From HGM11368 sp051883455 (GTDB lineage: Bacteria; Bacillota; Clostridia; Christensenellales; UBA3700), in assembly GCA_051883455.1 (NCBI GenBank), contig JBJETT010000008.1:62001-126000 (forward strand): 64,000 nucleotides of DNA. Direction: 5' to 3'. A program made the position numbers and the translations under genes. The stretch's first letter is position 1; every line of letters begins with the position of its first letter. Of this stretch, positions 25,323 through 33,052 are shown one piece after another. The notes below the pieces were generated by a model. It saw nothing but the letters and a program-made list of their open reading frames with translations. It had not been told where the DNA came from and searched no databases.

Positions 25323-26360
25323 ATGAACGTAGCACTCACGGGCGGTGGCACGGCGGGACACGTAATGCCCAATATCGCGCTACTGCCCTATCTCAATCGT
25401 CGTTTTGACAAGGTGGTGTATATAGGCAACGAAAACGGCATCGAAAACAAAATTTGCGCCAATTTAGGCGTAGAATTTTACCACACCGACAGCGTCAAGT
25501 TTGATAGAAGTAAGCTATTTCGCAATCTGCTCATTCCATTTATTATGCCTCGCTGCGTCAAGCAAGCCGTCGCAATTCTCAAAGAGCACGAGATAGACGT
25601 GGTATTCTCTAAGGGTGGCTATGTCGCTCTTCCCGTTGTACTTGCCGCCAAAAAGCTAGGCGTACCCGTCGTTTGTCACGAGTCGGACACCTCTTTGGGG
25701 CTTGCCAACAAAATCACAGCAAGGTTTGCCAAGGCAGTGGTAACCTCTCACGAGGGCGTGTACCAAAAGTCCAAGACCTACCTACTTGGCAACCCCGTGA
25801 GAGATATAGTTTTCGAGGGCGACCCATCCAAAGTCTACGCCGAGCGACGTATCAAGGGCAACAAGCCAATACTGTTGGTCGTAGGAGGTTCTTTGGGTGC
25901 AAGAGCTATCAACAAAACGCTCGTAGACTGTCTGGATACGCTTACCACTCGCTACGACGTCGTTCACGTTACGGGTAGCAAATTCTTTCCGCCCGAACAC
26001 GACGGATACTACCCGTTGCCTTACGCCGACAATATCCAAGACTACCTAGCGGCTGCCGACGTAATAGTCTCTCGAGCAGGCGCCAATTTCGTTGACGAGA
26101 TACTCGCTTTAGGCAAAAAGGCTCTGCTCATACCCTTGCCGACCGACGCGTCGAGAGGCGACCAGCTCACCAACGCGTCCAAGGTTTGTTCCATGGGCTA
26201 CGCCCGTCTTTTGGAGCAAAAGCACCTTACGCCGACCTCGCTCGTAGACAATATCGACCAAACCTATCATACCGACTTTCGTCGTCGCAACTACGATCGC
26301 AACACTGCTCGCAACGTAGCCAACCTAATTTATCAAATCGCCGTCGGCGGTGGCAACTAA
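25323..26360 (+). CDS. murG: UDP-GlcNAc:lipid II N-acetylglucosaminyltransferase (MurG)
   Basis: The 345-residue GT28 enzyme adds N-acetylglucosamine to lipid I on the inner face of the membrane. It has the N-terminal glycine loop TGGGTAGHVMPN, the acceptor/membrane patch with FSKGGYVALPVVLAAKKLG, CHESDTSLGLANK, and the donor-binding C-terminal lobe with LVVGGSLGARAINKTL and IVSRAGANFVDEILALGKK. The length matches the family. A GGGAGG site precedes the ATG. It is unusual in lying outside a division/cell-wall cluster: a hydrolase is divergent on one side and repeats plus the phage-like module lie on the other. The substitution of HESD for the common HEQN is typical of the clostridial branch. 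Confidence 0.93.
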   Translation: MNVALTGGGTAGHVMPNIALLPYLNRRFDKVVYIGNENGIENKICANLGVEFYHTDSVKFDRSKLFRNLLIPFIMPRCVKQAVAILKEHEIDVVFSKGGYVALPVVLAAKKLGVPVVCHESDTSLGLANKITARFAKAVVTSHEGVYQKSKTYLLGNPVRDIVFEGDPSKVYAERRIKGNKPILLVVGGSLGARAINKTLVDCLDTLTTRYDVVHVTGSKFFPPEHDGYYPLPYADNIQDYLAAADVIVSRAGANFVDEILALGKKALLIPLPTDASRGDQLTNASKVCSMGYARLLEQKHLTPTSLVDNIDQTYHTDFRRRNYDRNTARNVANLIYQIAVGGGN

Positions 26361-26379
26361 ACTTTCACTCTTGTGTTAT

Positions 26380-26417
26380 GTCATTGCGAAGCGTTTGCAA
26401 AACGCTGCGGCAATCTC
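26380..26417. repeat. CATTGCG...GCGGCAATC hairpin repeat
   Basis: Inner arms AGCGTTT / AAACGCT around a GCA loop, framed by CATTGCGA and GCGGCAATCTC. Confidence 0.7.
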
Positions 26418-26426
26418 ATCCTTTTG

Positions 26427-26607
26427 AAGCCGTCCTCTTGTGTTCGGGAAGGTGGTCTTGCGGCATATCTACGTCGTTATGCTTTGTCGGACTTGCGGTT
26501 GTGCTTAGTCACATACAAAAAGTATGCTCCTGTCGCCCAATCCTCGGTCTCCTTGCCTAACTCGCACCTATGCCGCAAGAAAAACCGCGGTAGCGGTGGA
26601 AGGGTTG
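26427..26607 (-). repeat. 181-bp composite long-hairpin repeat, copy B (reverse orientation)
   Basis: This is the reverse complement of 53978-54158 with 7 differences in 181 positions (about 96% identity). The core 26457-26579 is bounded by CTTGCGGCAT / ATGCCGCAAG; the centre is GAGCATAC...GTATGTGAC when read in reverse. The left flank includes a small hairpin (ACCGC / GCGGT in reverse reading). Confidence 0.8.
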
Positions 26608-26688
26608 TCCTACGTCATTTCGCTGTGTACTTTTGCGTTAACAAAGACGTAGCACTTGTTGCCGAGGTATGCAATCTCTATCCATTAT

Positions 26689-26893
26689 GTCATTGCGAAG
26701 TATTGCTTGCAATACTGTGGCAATCTCATCCTTTTGCCATTGTGCCCGGTGCATTTTACTTTAGCAAAGTGAAACGTGGCAATCTCAACCGCTTAAAAAG
26801 GCTCCTTTATGTAAAGGGAGCTGTCCGCCAGGCGGACTGAGGGATTGCTATACTTATCACTGCAAAACCTTTGCAAAACGCTGTGGCAATCTC
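26689..26893. repeat. Cluster of CATTGCG...GGCAATCTC hairpins and double-hairpin repeat copy 2
   Basis: 26689-26727 has a perfect AGTATTGC / GCAATACT stem; 26736-26786 has TTTTACTTT / AAAGTGAAA; 26796-26847 is the double-hairpin unit (GCTCCTTT / AAAGGGAGC and GTCCGCC / GGCGGAC); 26868-26893 is a partial unit ending GTGGCAATCTC. No gene is supported between murG and 26897. Confidence 0.7.
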
Positions 26894-26896
26894 AAC

Positions 26897-26930
26897 AAAA
26901 AAATCGCCTCGGTTGCCCAAAGCGATTTTT
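26897..26930 (-). terminator. Intrinsic terminator of the phage-like operon
   Basis: AAAAATCGC / GCGATTTTT stem; in reverse orientation it runs into TTTTTTTG, directly after the last holin-like gene. Confidence 0.8.
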
Positions 26931-26937
26931 ATAGTTA

Positions 26938-27150
26938 TCATTTAGTTTCCTCGTCTTCCTGAGGATTTTCGTCTAATTCGACGGTTTTCGGTTTAGACAC
27001 TATCCCGCTCACGGCGAATACGCCGAGCACCGCCGTCAACACCTTGTCTATGTAAGGTATATTCAATTCTCCGTTGATACTGCTAAGAGCCACGAGAATT
27101 GCGCTGATGACTGACAGCCAAAAGTTATAGCTCTTCAATTTTTCCTTCAT
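26938..27150 (-). CDS. Phage holin-like small membrane protein
   Basis: The 70-residue product has a basic N-terminus (MKEKLKSYNFWLSVISAILV), two hydrophobic segments (SVISAILVALSSI and VLTAVLGVFAVSGIV) and an acidic tail (NPQEDEETK), the classic two-helix phage holin of Firmicutes phages. Holins permeabilise the membrane to release endolysin; no endolysin gene is visible here. The start could also be the GTG at 27156, which overlaps the upstream stop. It is the last gene of the leftward phage-like operon. Confidence 0.75.
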   Translation of the reverse strand: MKEKLKSYNFWLSVISAILVALSSINGELNIPYIDKVLTAVLGVFAVSGIVSKPKTVELDENPQEDEETK

Positions 27151-27152
27151 AC

Positions 27153-27374
27153 TCACCCCAACCTTGCTCTCATTTCTTGTCTAATTCTTTCGATATTGAC
27201 GTCAATATCTTGCATATATTCCAACCCTTTGCTCAGACTGTCTATAGTTGCTTGATACTTTCTTTCTCTCGCTCTACTGTCTTTGAGCTGGTATATCAAC
27301 AGCGAGCAAAACAACAACGCCCAAATGCCGTTGGTAGCGGCAAATTCCAACAACGTTTGCCACATATTATCCAT
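27153..27374 (-). CDS. BhlA/UviB-type holin-like protein
   Basis: The 73-residue product has one N-terminal membrane helix (NGIWALLFCSLLIYQLKDSR) followed by a charged helix (RARERKYQATIDSLSKGLE), the layout of the BhlA/UviB bacteriocin and phage holin-like family. It overlaps the preceding coiled-coil gene by 8 nt and the following holin gene by up to 4 nt, so the three are tightly coupled. The start has only a moderate site (GGTGAG, 8 nt). Two holin-like genes in a row are common in clostridial prophages, where an amidase usually follows; here none does. Confidence 0.72.
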   Translation of the reverse strand: MDNMWQTLLEFAATNGIWALLFCSLLIYQLKDSRARERKYQATIDSLSKGLEYMQDIDVNIERIRQEMRARLG

Positions 27375-28353
27375 GGACTGCGCTCACCAAACGGCCGTAC
27401 ATCAAGCCGAGATAATTTTTGAGTTGTTGGTTGTTTACCACCAATTCGTAGGCAATGTCCGACGGCATTGATTTATAGAACTCAACCGCCGCGTTAAGCC
27501 TTTTAGTATACTCGTCAAGCTTTTCACCGCTATAACCGTATTTCATTTCGCTTTCCCTTTCTTTGGCTTGAGTGTTGGCAATGTCCTCTTTTTGTTTTTG
27601 TATCAATTTGGTTCTATTTTCCAGATAATCCGTTGCCTTTTGGGCTTGGTCGTCGTTGTATTTTCGTATCTTATCCAATTCGGCGTCTCTTTCTTTGACC
27701 AACTTGTCGATATCCGAGCTTATAGATTTTGCGTAGGCAATATCCAGGTCGCTCAACGCGTCTTGTCTTTGAGCGTTAAGTTGCTGTATCTTGTAGTCTA
27801 TCGCGCCTATATTGTCGGCGTATTTTCCATAGATTTGATCTCTCATTTGCTCAAAGTCTCGTTGCGCTTGCTCGTCGAGATTGGTCTTGATAGAAGAGCG
27901 AAGCATACCTTTCTCTGCGGTAGTCGACTTGATTTTGTCGAGATTGTCCTTTTTGTTTTGTCTGTTATTTGCGTGCTCTTTTTCCGCATTCGCAAGAGCC
28001 TCGCTTATTTTGTCCTTTTGCGCATTTATCTTAGCGTCGTACTCGTTTTCAACGCCCGCTTTTTCTTGCTCTCTTATCGGTGCGTAATAGTCGTTTATAC
28101 GAGTTTTTATTTCTTCTTCGCTTTCGCCATCGTACTCTTTCGGCGTCCACTCGTAGCTTTTAGGCAAAACGTCCTCGTACAAAACCCACCTATTGCTTTG
28201 CTTATCCTTCCAAGCCTTATCCATATCGTCCAACTTTTTGTACAACTGTGACTGCGAATTAGCCAGCTCTTTCTTTTGCGTCTCTCTTTGCGCCTTTTCT
28301 TCCTTATCCTTTTTGGTTTCTATTCCAAAAAAATCCTTTATTTTCTCCCACAT
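27367..28353 (-). CDS. Phage-module coiled-coil protein, function unknown
   Basis: The 328-residue, highly charged protein is dominated by long helices rich in Lys, Glu, Asp and Gln (about residues 15-50 and 90-290) with heptad-like spacing and no hydrophobic segment. A short C-terminal part (FYKSMPSDIAYELVVNNQQL, YLGLMYGRLVSAVHG) is less charged. I do not recognise a family. Its position after the gp10-like gene and before the holins is where short-tailed phages encode the tail needle or internal ejection proteins, which are also helical; that role is inference. A GAGGAG site supports the start. Confidence 0.6.
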   Translation of the reverse strand: MWEKIKDFFGIETKKDKEEKAQRETQKKELANSQSQLYKKLDDMDKAWKDKQSNRWVLYEDVLPKSYEWTPKEYDGESEEEIKTRINDYYAPIREQEKAGVENEYDAKINAQKDKISEALANAEKEHANNRQNKKDNLDKIKSTTAEKGMLRSSIKTNLDEQAQRDFEQMRDQIYGKYADNIGAIDYKIQQLNAQRQDALSDLDIAYAKSISSDIDKLVKERDAELDKIRKYNDDQAQKATDYLENRTKLIQKQKEDIANTQAKERESEMKYGYSGEKLDEYTKRLNAAVEFYKSMPSDIAYELVVNNQQLKNYLGLMYGRLVSAVHG

Positions 28354-28416
28354 TTTCTACTCCTCATCGCTATTATGCGATTATACCTTGCTATCCATTT
28401 TTTCAATATCAGCGTA

Positions 28417-28764
28417 TCAATCTTCAAGCTTTTTGCCCCCTTTCACCTCTATCGAAATGTATGCCCCTTGGTGCGAGCCGCACTCTACGACTAGGGTGTG
28501 TTCGCCCTTGGATAGCATACCTTTCCAATGCTTTACACCGCCTTGCCAAGTCATGCTTTCGCCCTCAATCGAGGCGGATTTGGCGTCTATGCCCAATACG
28601 ACTATTCTCACGTCGCATCTAGTGTTTTCACACCAAAATCTCAATACGTATCGACAATTTTCGCTTTGCGGTTCAAAGCTCCATTCGAGGTTTTCTCTCA
28701 TCGCCGACAGGGCTTGTAGCGAGTATCTCAACGCCTCGTCAACCTTATATATCCACTCTTGCAT
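28417..28764 (-). CDS. Phage-module small protein, function unknown
   Basis: The 115-residue product has an N-terminal helix (EALRYSLQALSAMRENLEW) and a beta-rich remainder (RYVLRFWCENTRCDVRIVVL, GEHTLVVECGSHQGAYISIE), which looks like a small jelly-roll or carbohydrate-binding fold. It starts immediately after the stop of the gp10-like gene (TAAATG) with a GAGGTG site. No family recognised. As a tail-end structural or receptor-contact protein it would be unusually small; this is speculation from position. Confidence 0.55.
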   Translation of the reverse strand: MQEWIYKVDEALRYSLQALSAMRENLEWSFEPQSENCRYVLRFWCENTRCDVRIVVLGIDAKSASIEGESMTWQGGVKHWKGMLSKGEHTLVVECGSHQGAYISIEVKGGKKLED

Positions 28765-30168
28765 TTAGCACCTCAACAAATCAATTCTCAATTCTACGGG
28801 TGCGATTTTTATCGTAGTCGTATCGTTAAATAGCTCGAAGTCAAAGCTCTTGCCCTTGACGTTGATTGCCACTTTGTTGCTTCTTTGCGTCAGAGGAAAT
28901 TCGTACTTTACCCCGTCCGCCGTCACGAACAAGGTCGTCTGCGCGCTAACCTTATACTCGGCGTATCTAATATTTTTGAGTCTATTAGGCTGACCCAAAT
29001 CCACGTCCTTTATCTTCCAGCTTCTAGCGCATTGCGTGATACAATCTTCTCCTATGTCGGTCGTCATCACCAATTCTTCGCTTAGCTTAGACCTGGCTAC
29101 TATTGCACTCAAATTCTTTGCTTCTACGTTGACCAAATCGCCCGTTTGGTAGCCACTCACCACGCAATAATTGTCCTTTTCCACGTCGTAGATTATTATC
29201 TCGGCGTTTTGGGTGACGATATACACTTGGTTTTGCTTGGCAACTGCGCTCTTGATTGCGTTATTTTGACCAGTCAACGTTTCTAAGTCGACGTCCAGTC
29301 TTTTTACTCCGTAATAGTCGAAGCTATACGCGTTGTCCTTGGTGCAAAAAACTATTTTGTTTTGCGTTGACGCCACCGACTCGCCCAAAATTTTTTCGCC
29401 ACTGCTATACACCTTCTTTAGTTCAAACTGTGACTGCAAGCTATAGCAAGTCAGCCTATATATTCCGTAATCGCAAAATAGGTATAGATAATCGCCCATA
29501 CTCACCAGCTTGTTTATTGCGCCAAGCGAATTGTCGCATTCCAAATAACCGCCGCCGCTCAGCGACACTTCCCAATCGAAAGGATTGAACACGTCGCTAA
29601 ACCAAACGCTATTGTTACCGCCTTTGACTAGGGCGAATATTCTTTCGTTGTGGCTTATAAGTTGCACGATAACTTTGTCGGTCAGCACCTTGGTCAGAGT
29701 TTGATTTTCTAGCACGTAAGTCGTACCGTATGCGCCGCCCAACAGAGCCAAATCTCTACCCATATAGTTGTAGTCGGTCACCGACGACACCTTTTCGTCA
29801 ATATCCAGATGTTGCCACTTAGCGTCCTTTACGAGGTCTAAGATTTCCAATCCCCCGTCGTGACAAAAGATTAGTTTTCCGCTTCCCTTTTCGGTAGCAG
29901 TGGTACGAACGAAAAAGAGTTTTCCTTCGCCCACGCTCTCAGGCAACTTTGCCACTTCAACGCCGCCTTCCAGCTTCATCTTTCCAAAGCCTCTCGCCTC
30001 GACGAGCATATTGTTTTTGCACTCGAAGTTGTATCCTTCGTCACAACCTAAACAAGGCAATTTGCCGTCTTTCTTGACGTTGCCGTTGCCCTCGAACTTA
30101 GACAAAACGAAGTAACGAGTCTGTGGCTTTAGAGGTTTTGCGCTCTTCTTCTTAACTATCATCGCCAT
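28765..30168 (-). CDS. Beta-propeller-like phage head-tail protein (P22 gp10-like role)
   Basis: The 467-residue product is almost all beta structure, with repeated units such as GKLIFCHDGGLEILDLVKDA, RDLALLGGAYGTTYVLENQT, NERIFALVKGGNNSVWFSDV, MGDYLYLFCDYGIYRL and NKIVFCTKDNAYSFDYYGVK, consistent with a seven- or eight-bladed propeller. The sequence VWFSDVFNPFDW is the kind of motif seen in the packaged-DNA stabilisation (gp10) proteins of P22-like phages, which close the portal after DNA packaging. The assignment rests on fold impression and gene order (capsid, small protein, adaptor, this gene). The start overlaps the adaptor stop by about 10 nt. Confidence 0.6.
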   Translation of the reverse strand: MAMIVKKKSAKPLKPQTRYFVLSKFEGNGNVKKDGKLPCLGCDEGYNFECKNNMLVEARGFGKMKLEGGVEVAKLPESVGEGKLFFVRTTATEKGSGKLIFCHDGGLEILDLVKDAKWQHLDIDEKVSSVTDYNYMGRDLALLGGAYGTTYVLENQTLTKVLTDKVIVQLISHNERIFALVKGGNNSVWFSDVFNPFDWEVSLSGGGYLECDNSLGAINKLVSMGDYLYLFCDYGIYRLTCYSLQSQFELKKVYSSGEKILGESVASTQNKIVFCTKDNAYSFDYYGVKRLDVDLETLTGQNNAIKSAVAKQNQVYIVTQNAEIIIYDVEKDNYCVVSGYQTGDLVNVEAKNLSAIVARSKLSEELVMTTDIGEDCITQCARSWKIKDVDLGQPNRLKNIRYAEYKVSAQTTLFVTADGVKYEFPLTQRSNKVAINVKGKSFDFELFNDTTTIKIAPVELRIDLLRC

Positions 30169-30698
30169 ACCCTGCCTTTGATTTTCTTTTCTCTATTATT
30201 CCTACAGGCTATGGCTATACTGTCCATAAACTTATCGTTCATCATCACGGCTTGCTCGTAATTGCCTTCAATCACGCAATATTCCGCGCACGCACCCATA
30301 GCTAGGCACACGGGCGAAACTCTTACGTCCACGTCGCACTCATCGTCTAGGTCGACGTCGGTAGGCAAATAAGAATACTTTATATCCACTTCGCCCTCGC
30401 TCTTAACTATGAGTTTAGACGGCTTTGCGCTCCATTCCACCTCAACGCCGTTGGATTTTACGCTCAACACTTCTTTTACTCTATAATCGAGCGTCGAGTA
30501 TTCCACCTCGCCGTCCTTTACGGTGCAAGCTTTATTTGCCGTCAACGGTAGATAATCCGAGGCAATCTCTTTGATGACCATATTGGCACATCTGACGAGC
30601 AATTTGATTTTGGCAGTAGTCTTGGTAGAACTGCTGATAGTCGGGTCTTCGTCACCGAGATAGGTCAGGCATATTTCTATCACTTCTTTTAGTTTCAT
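30159..30698 (-). CDS. Phage head-completion / adaptor protein (gp4-like)
   Basis: From the ATG at 30698 (AAGGAG site) the product is 179 residues. The N-terminal helical half (LKEVIEICLTYLGDEDPTIS, KLLVRCANMVIKEIASDYLP) is followed by a beta insertion (EYSTLDYRVKEVLSVKSNGV) and a C-terminal helix pair (VCLAMGACAEYCVIEGNYEQ). This is the common layout of the phage adaptor that binds below the portal ring, as seen in many Firmicutes siphoviruses and podoviruses. It lies in the expected place between the capsid and the gp10-like gene. Confidence 0.65.
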   Translation of the reverse strand: MKLKEVIEICLTYLGDEDPTISSSTKTTAKIKLLVRCANMVIKEIASDYLPLTANKACTVKDGEVEYSTLDYRVKEVLSVKSNGVEVEWSAKPSKLIVKSEGEVDIKYSYLPTDVDLDDECDVDVRVSPVCLAMGACAEYCVIEGNYEQAVMMNDKFMDSIAIACRNNREKKIKGRVWR

Positions 30699-30726
30699 AT
30701 CGCTCCTTTGACGTAGAGGAATCGGC

Positions 30727-31065
30727 TCATCGACCAACCCCTCTACGCGCTATATTTTCTATTATGCTTTGAGCCCTTTGCAGCTGCGCGTAGCCGTTTT
30801 CTCTCTCCAATCTTTGATTGTGCTCGTTGATCTCATCTATCAGCCTTTGTAGATTTTCCACACGGGTCTTTCTCGCCCAAGTCAGCACTCTACAATCCAA
30901 AGTATCATACGGAATATCCGCCTGCTTGGTAGGTCTAAGTCTGAGGTTGTGCAGTTCGTATCGGCAGTTTCCCCGATTAAAGTATATTTGATAGTCGTCA
31001 TCAATGCTCTTTATCCTGCTTGATACGTCAAATAGGTCGTTATATACGGCTACGAGTTTTTGCAT
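30727..31065 (-). CDS. Small phage-module protein after the capsid gene
   Basis: The 112-residue, helical and basic product (MQKLVAVYNDLFDVSSRIKS, RLRPTKQADIPYDTLDCRVL, LIDEINEHNQRLERENGYAQ) ends in a short basic tail. No family recognised. It begins 13 nt after the capsid stop with a perfect AGGAGG site. In comparable modules the gene after the capsid often encodes a head-closure or decoration protein; nothing in this sequence proves either. Confidence 0.6.
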   Translation of the reverse strand: MQKLVAVYNDLFDVSSRIKSIDDDYQIYFNRGNCRYELHNLRLRPTKQADIPYDTLDCRVLTWARKTRVENLQRLIDEINEHNQRLERENGYAQLQRAQSIIENIARRGVGR

Positions 31066-31078
31066 AGTCCCCTCCTTA

Positions 31079-32248
31079 TCAGCCGGTGATACCGCTGAGC
31101 TTAGCTTGACCGATAGGCTTATCGCACAACATGTCGGCGTATTTTACTAAGGTTGCGGTATAAGTAGCAGTACCTGCCTTTTGCTTGATGACCTTACCGC
31201 CGTCGCCTTCGAGCCATCTCCAATCGCACAATTGATGCAACTTAAAGTCGCCCGTGTTGAGCAAGTACATTTCGCCGTCGTCGACGAATCTATCGGCAAC
31301 CACAGGTATGCCGTTGTAAGAAATTGCTCTAAAACCGCCGTCGAGGTTCATATAGTCTACGTTGGTACGGTTGAGAGCGAGGTGCTCGAGATAGTATCTT
31401 CTCACGTCGTAGCTACAAACAATCATATCCACGGTGCTACCTGCAATCTCGTCGATATAGTCGATGACCTCTTGGATCTTGGAACAAGAGATATCGCCCA
31501 CGTTTTGCACGTGCTTAGGGCTGAGCCAGCTTCTTCCCTCTCTCGACAAACCGTAGAGGTCTTTATCCGAGAAGATTGCCTTGAGACCGGTAAGTTCGTT
31601 GTCCTTAGAGCCTTGCACTGTGATATAGTCGACGTTGGCGATAGTCACCGACGGCGTAACGTTGATAGTAATAGTCTTGTTGACTCTATCCACGCTGGTA
31701 ATTCTCACGCCCGCCAAGCCGTTGTAGACTTTGTCGGTTGCGCCGTTGTACACGTCGACCACCATACCTTCCATCACGTTCTTCACGCTGACAAGACCTA
31801 TGACCTTGCCCGAAGACTTGCTTGACACGCACTTGGACAAAATACCGCTACCGTCGCCGTAAAGCATTCTGCCAAGGTTAAATTTAGACGCTTTGAGCAG
31901 TCCGTCCATCTCTGCATTGAGCAAGTTGACGAATGCGCTTGCGCTAGATTGCGAAGCCCTGATTGCCTTGTCGGAAAGTTCAATCGTTCCGTACAAGTTT
32001 TTGAGTTCGAGCTTAAATCTGTCGTAGTTGTTTTGAGCGGCGGCAGGCAAATCTCCCGTTTCCGTACCTGCCCCGATACCGCCGTTGATTCCGTAAGGCA
32101 CGAGCTTAATTATATCCTTGCCAACTACGTCGTTGGTGCTTTGCTTTATCTTAGCCAAAAACGGATTAACCGTTACGTTAAGTTGGTCGGCTACGATGCC
32201 GAGATATACTTCTTTTAGTGCCTTATCTGCTGTTTCTAGTGTTACCAT
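31079..32248 (-). CDS. Phage major capsid protein (HK97/P22 coat-like)
   Basis: The 389-residue product starts at the ATG at 32248, which shares one base with the TGA of the scaffold-like gene and has an AGGAGG site. KIKQSTNDVVGKDIIKLVPY, then YGTIELSDKAIRASQSSASA and LNAEMDGLLKASKFNLGRML form the capsid N-arm and spine-helix region. A beta insertion (DRVNKTITINVTPSVTIANV) resembles the I-domain position of P22-type coats, and the C-terminal half ISYNGIPVVADRFVDDGEMY is a frequent capsid phrase. The protein would form the icosahedral shell. Strong position evidence: it lies directly after portal and scaffold. Confidence 0.82.
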   Translation of the reverse strand: MVTLETADKALKEVYLGIVADQLNVTVNPFLAKIKQSTNDVVGKDIIKLVPYGINGGIGAGTETGDLPAAAQNNYDRFKLELKNLYGTIELSDKAIRASQSSASAFVNLLNAEMDGLLKASKFNLGRMLYGDGSGILSKCVSSKSSGKVIGLVSVKNVMEGMVVDVYNGATDKVYNGLAGVRITSVDRVNKTITINVTPSVTIANVDYITVQGSKDNELTGLKAIFSDKDLYGLSREGRSWLSPKHVQNVGDISCSKIQEVIDYIDEIAGSTVDMIVCSYDVRRYYLEHLALNRTNVDYMNLDGGFRAISYNGIPVVADRFVDDGEMYLLNTGDFKLHQLCDWRWLEGDGGKVIKQKAGTATYTATLVKYADMLCDKPIGQAKLSGITG

Positions 32249-33045
32249 CAAATCCTCCTATTGGTTAGCATCTTTTTGATTATTTCTCCCGCCTCTTCGA
32301 TGCTCTTTGGTCTATTTGGTGGCGAGAGGATTATTTGCCCTCTACCCATCATAGATTTGGGTGGGCTGTTTCGTTCAAGACTTTGAATGTACCCGTCTAT
32401 TATCGTCGATTTGATTTGCTCGTTGGTCAGCACGTATTTGTCAACAAAGTCTTTATTTAATATCATCTCCTGCGGTGAGATATAAGCCTTGCTAAGCACC
32501 TTGGCAAGCGCAATCTCCAGACAACTCTCATTGCGCGCTAGTTGGTCGTCGTCCGCTATCTCCTTGCCAATCTCCACGGCAAAGCTTCTAGCTACGGGGT
32601 AACTTTCAAAAAAGTTATCCGTCTTGTCCTTCCACTCTTGCCGTTGATATATAGGCGTTTGACTTGGCTCGATATCTTGCTCACAGTTTGATTTTTCGTT
32701 ATACGTATCGGGTTTTTCACCCTCGCCTACGTTATTTTCAGCGTTTTGCTCTTGCATGTTTTCGCCACCTTTTTCGACTTGACTAGACGCTTCTTCACTC
32801 TCTCGTGCTCGTTTATCTTGGTTGCTCGTCGTTTGATAGGTCGAATTAGGCGTTGATACTTGCATTGCTAAAGCCACGCCTTGCGCCTCTCGCAAGTCGT
32901 CTTGCTCGCTTTTCGTAGGCTCTATGTTTGCCGTAGTTTGTTCGGCATTTTCGCTCGTAGGGGCTACACTCCCCACCTCAGCATCCATCTCATTTTGTAC
33001 AAAAATCTTTTCCACATTTTGATATTCTCCTTGCGTTATTTGCAT
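32248..33045 (-). CDS. Scaffold-like phage protein
   Basis: The 265-residue, very acidic product is rich in Glu, Gln, Asn and Ser (EQTTANIEPTKSEQDDLREA, EEASSQVEKGGENMQEQNAE) with low complexity in the first half. A more ordered C-terminal half follows (NFFESYPVARSFAVEIGKEI, ALAKVLSKAYISPQEMILNK). This composition and the place between portal and capsid fit an internal scaffolding protein that guides shell assembly. I start it at the ATG at 33045 behind GTGAGGG, 7 nt after the portal stop. No catalytic protease motif is present. Confidence 0.65.
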   Translation of the reverse strand: MQITQGEYQNVEKIFVQNEMDAEVGSVAPTSENAEQTTANIEPTKSEQDDLREAQGVALAMQVSTPNSTYQTTSNQDKRARESEEASSQVEKGGENMQEQNAENNVGEGEKPDTYNEKSNCEQDIEPSQTPIYQRQEWKDKTDNFFESYPVARSFAVEIGKEIADDDQLARNESCLEIALAKVLSKAYISPQEMILNKDFVDKYVLTNEQIKSTIIDGYIQSLERNSPPKSMMGRGQIILSPPNRPKSIEEAGEIIKKMLTNRRI

Positions 33046-33052
33046 ATTTCCC

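Noticed and set aside
26186..26840. Overlapping forward frames of 124 and 155 codons after murG
   Set aside because: They run from inside murG or through repeat modules and have no start signal; repeats elsewhere give similar accidental frames.
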